Source of the DNA: DASPRM01 sp035319065
GTDB taxonomy: Bacteria > Acidobacteriota > Terriglobia > Terriglobales > Acidobacteriaceae
Direction of reading: 5' to 3'
Length of the DNA: 15,256 bases
NCBI GenBank assembly: GCA_035319065.1
Contig: DATHDM010000207.1
Coordinates: 1-15,256, forward strand
The translations under genes were made by a program, and so were the position numbers. Positions within the stretch are counted from its first letter, which is position 1. Every line of letters begins with the position of its first letter. Positions 13,573 to 15,256 of this stretch are shown here, piece by piece. Under the pieces are notes generated by a model. It saw only the letters and a list, made by a program, of their open reading frames with translations, had not been told where the DNA came from and searched no databases.

Positions 13573-14955
13573 ATGTCGAGCACTACTGCGATCATTGATC
13601 CCTGGGTACAGATCCTCAGCGCCCTGGAAAAGAAGATAAATCGCCATTCCTACGACACCTGGCTGAAGCCCACGCGCTTCAGCCACCAGCAGAATGGGGT
13701 GATGTTCATCCGCGTTCCCACCGCGGAGTTCCGCGACATCGGCGACAAGTACGGCGACCTGATCCAGGAAGCGATCGACAATCTGGGGATGGACTTCAAT
13801 GACGTTAAGTTCATTACCGCGGAGGACTCGCGCCCCCCGGCCGCCGCCACGCCGGTGCGTCATGACGGTGGATTTTCCAGCCCGGCGCATGCTCCGGCGG
13901 CCGCCGCCAAGCAGACGCGGTTTGACTGGGACGGAGCCGCGCAGCTCAATCCCAAGTACACCTTTGATGCGTTCGTGATCGGCTCCGGCAATCAGTTTGC
14001 GGCCGCAGCCGCGCGGGCGGTAGCCGAAAATCCCTCCAAGGCCTACAACCCGCTGTTCCTGTACGGCGGCGTGGGTATGGGCAAGACGCACCTGATGCAG
14101 GCCATCGGGCACGAGGTCAAGAAACGCAGCCCGCAATATTCGATCTGCTACCTCTCCAGCGAGCGCTTCACCAACGAGATGATCAACTCGCTGCGCTACG
14201 ACAAGATGTCGAGCTTCCGCGACAAGTTCCGCAGCGTGGACATGCTGCTGGTGGACGACATCCAGTTCCTGGCGCAAAAGGAGCGGACCCAGGAAGAGTT
14301 CTTTCATACCTTCAACGAGCTGCATGAATCGATGAAGCAGATCATCATCGCCAGCGACCGTCCGCCGAAGGAGTTGGCGGAGATCGAAGACCGGCTGCGC
14401 AGCCGGTTTGAGTGGGGATTGATCGCCGACATCCAGCCTCCCGACCTGGAGACCAAGGTCGCTATTCTGCAGAAGAAAGCGGAACTGGAAAGAGTGCTGA
14501 TCCCTACCGATGTGGCGCTGTTTATTGCTTCCAACATCCGCTCCAATGTGCGGGAGTTGGAGGGGGCGCTGATCCGCTTGGTTGCCCATTCCTCGCTGAT
14601 CGGGACGGAGATCACCCTGCCGTATGCGCAGCAGGTGCTGAAGAACTTTATCGATTCCCAAACCCGCAAGGTGTCGATTGAAGCCATCCAGAAATCGGTA
14701 GCAGAGCAGTTTGGGCTGCGGGTGCAGGAGATCAAAGCCAAGAACAACTCGCGCGCCATCGTGTACCCGCGGCAGATCGCCATGTACCTGGCCAAGCACC
14801 TGACGGACGCGTCGCTGCCCGAGATCGGGCGGCAGTTTGGCGGCAAACATCACACCACCGTGCTGCATTCAATCGAGAAAATCGAGGAGGCGCGCAAGGC
14901 GGACAAAGATTTGAACAGGATGCTGAATAAGCTGACCGAGATCCTGAGCGGGTAG
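13573..14955 (+). CDS. dnaA: Chromosomal replication initiator protein DnaA
   Basis: The 460-residue protein has the four DnaA domains. Domain I (about 8-82, WVQILSALEKKINRHSYDTWLKP) interacts with helicase and partners. A short Ala/Pro-rich linker follows (about 85-115). The AAA+ core has TFDAFVIGSGNQFA, Walker A GGVGMGKT (165-172), Walker B LLVDDIQF (225-232) and the Arg-rich RLRSRFEWG. Domain IV is a helix-turn-helix DNA-binding domain with the DnaA signature IGRQFGGKHHTTVLHSI (418-434). It binds TTATCCACA-type boxes and trio elements to open the origin. AGGAC lies about 10 bases before ATG 13573. Length is usual. Upstream lie vapBC and lpxC, rather than the rpmH side frequently found next to dnaA; downstream is the probable origin. 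Confidence 0.98.
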   Translation: MSSTTAIIDPWVQILSALEKKINRHSYDTWLKPTRFSHQQNGVMFIRVPTAEFRDIGDKYGDLIQEAIDNLGMDFNDVKFITAEDSRPPAAATPVRHDGGFSSPAHAPAAAAKQTRFDWDGAAQLNPKYTFDAFVIGSGNQFAAAAARAVAENPSKAYNPLFLYGGVGMGKTHLMQAIGHEVKKRSPQYSICYLSSERFTNEMINSLRYDKMSSFRDKFRSVDMLLVDDIQFLAQKERTQEEFFHTFNELHESMKQIIIASDRPPKELAEIEDRLRSRFEWGLIADIQPPDLETKVAILQKKAELERVLIPTDVALFIASNIRSNVRELEGALIRLVAHSSLIGTEITLPYAQQVLKNFIDSQTRKVSIEAIQKSVAEQFGLRVQEIKAKNNSRAIVYPRQIAMYLAKHLTDASLPEIGRQFGGKHHTTVLHSIEKIEEARKADKDLNRMLNKLTEILSG

Positions 14956-15240
14956 GATGCGGATTTCCCAACGTTATTCACTTTCCCTATGTCGGGGGGT
15001 TCGGTTTCCCTGTGGAGAATCTGTGAAGAGCGTGGAGGGTGCCGCCGCCCGCCACGAAGTCGATCGGCAGGTTCGCAGGGACACCGGAAGAGGCAGCGCT
15101 TTTACCAGGTGTTCACAAAGGGGCAAGTAGTTGGACGGGAGGTACTTAGCAAAACTTCCCACATTTCCTAAGCTCCCTACTACTACTGCTTCTCTACGGC
15201 TTTTTAATTGAATATCCTGATGATATATAAGTAAGTCCGT
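14956..15240. other. Probable replication origin (oriC)
   Basis: The noncoding stretch after dnaA contains several DnaA-box-like sites. These are TTATTCACT (14974-14982, 7/9), TTCTCCACA on the minus strand (15011-15019, 8/9), and weaker GTGTTCACA (15109-15117) and CTTCCCACA (15155-15163). They are followed by the trio tract at 15177-15194 and an AT-rich stretch at about 15201-15235 (roughly 80% A+T by hand count, against GC-rich surroundings). The order boxes, trios, AT-rich DNA matches the dnaA-dnaN origin layout of Bacillus subtilis. No gene is supported here; a 60-codon frame over it has atypical composition. The window ends before a dnaN can be seen. Confidence 0.72.
15177..15194 (+). other. 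DnaA-trio tract, six consecutive triplets
   Basis: The plus strand reads CTA CTA CTA CTG CTT CTC, so the complementary strand reads 3'-GAT GAT GAT GAC GAA GAG-5'. The DnaA-trio element, defined in Bacillus subtilis, consists of repeated 3'-[G/A]A[T/n]-5' triplets between a DnaA box and the unwinding region, loading DnaA on single strands. All six triplets keep the central A, and AT-rich DNA follows 6 bases later. Confidence 0.65.
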
Positions 15241-15256
15241 CGCCTGGCTCCGGGAG

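Noticed and set aside
13201..14868. A 555-codon open frame on the minus strand over dnaA
   Set aside because: It is antisense to the fully convincing dnaA. Its His/Gln/Arg-rich composition without motifs is typical of a shadow frame in GC-rich coding DNA.
1..15256. Search for CRISPR arrays, tRNA/rRNA genes, transposases or phage genes
   Set aside because: No regularly spaced repeats, cloverleaf-like gene or recombinase/transposase motif was seen by eye; a tRNAscan or covariance search could still detect something missed.

Overview
The window is a GC-rich, gene-dense chromosomal segment from a Gram-negative bacterium. LpxC (lipid A synthesis), a POTRA-domain protein and several secreted proteins imply an outer membrane. 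Overall style (tandem-half M16 peptidase, cyclase-family hydrolase, Cys-rich hypothetical, GTG/TTG starts, long GC-rich spacers) would fit Acidobacteriota. That assignment is inference, because no rRNA or other lineage marker is present.

Left part (1-3004), minus strand: the N-terminal 260 codons of an oligopeptide-type ABC ATPase run off the left edge, preceded by a prohibitin-like SPFH membrane protein in the same direction. Upstream lies about 1.3 kb with no convincing normal-sized gene. It holds a degenerate heptamer repeat and two weak candidate small membrane-peptide ORFs.

Centre (3005-11100): a small secreted Asp/Arg/His/Trp-rich protein with its own terminator; rsmD (minus) divergent from a site-2-protease/CBS membrane peptidase (plus); a 957-aa two-half M16 zinc peptidase; a Cys-rich putative zinc protein with a TTG start. 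These are followed by folK and a secreted two-POTRA protein in a translationally coupled minus-strand pair, divergent from a secreted cyclase/kynurenine-formamidase-family hydrolase.

Right part (11101-15256): lpxC (minus) diverges from a vapBC toxin-antitoxin pair whose promoter, operator and probably leaderless start can be read directly. Then comes a 657-bp spacer with a good sigma70 promoter far upstream of dnaA, then dnaA. The last 300 bp look like the replication origin: DnaA-box-like sites, six consecutive DnaA-trio triplets and an AT-rich unwinding segment, arranged as in Bacillus subtilis downstream of dnaA. No tRNA, rRNA, CRISPR array or insertion sequence was seen. The most noteworthy items are the dnaA-distal origin with a readable trio tract, the vapBC module with a possible G-quadruplex beside the origin, and two unrecognised small/hypothetical proteins.
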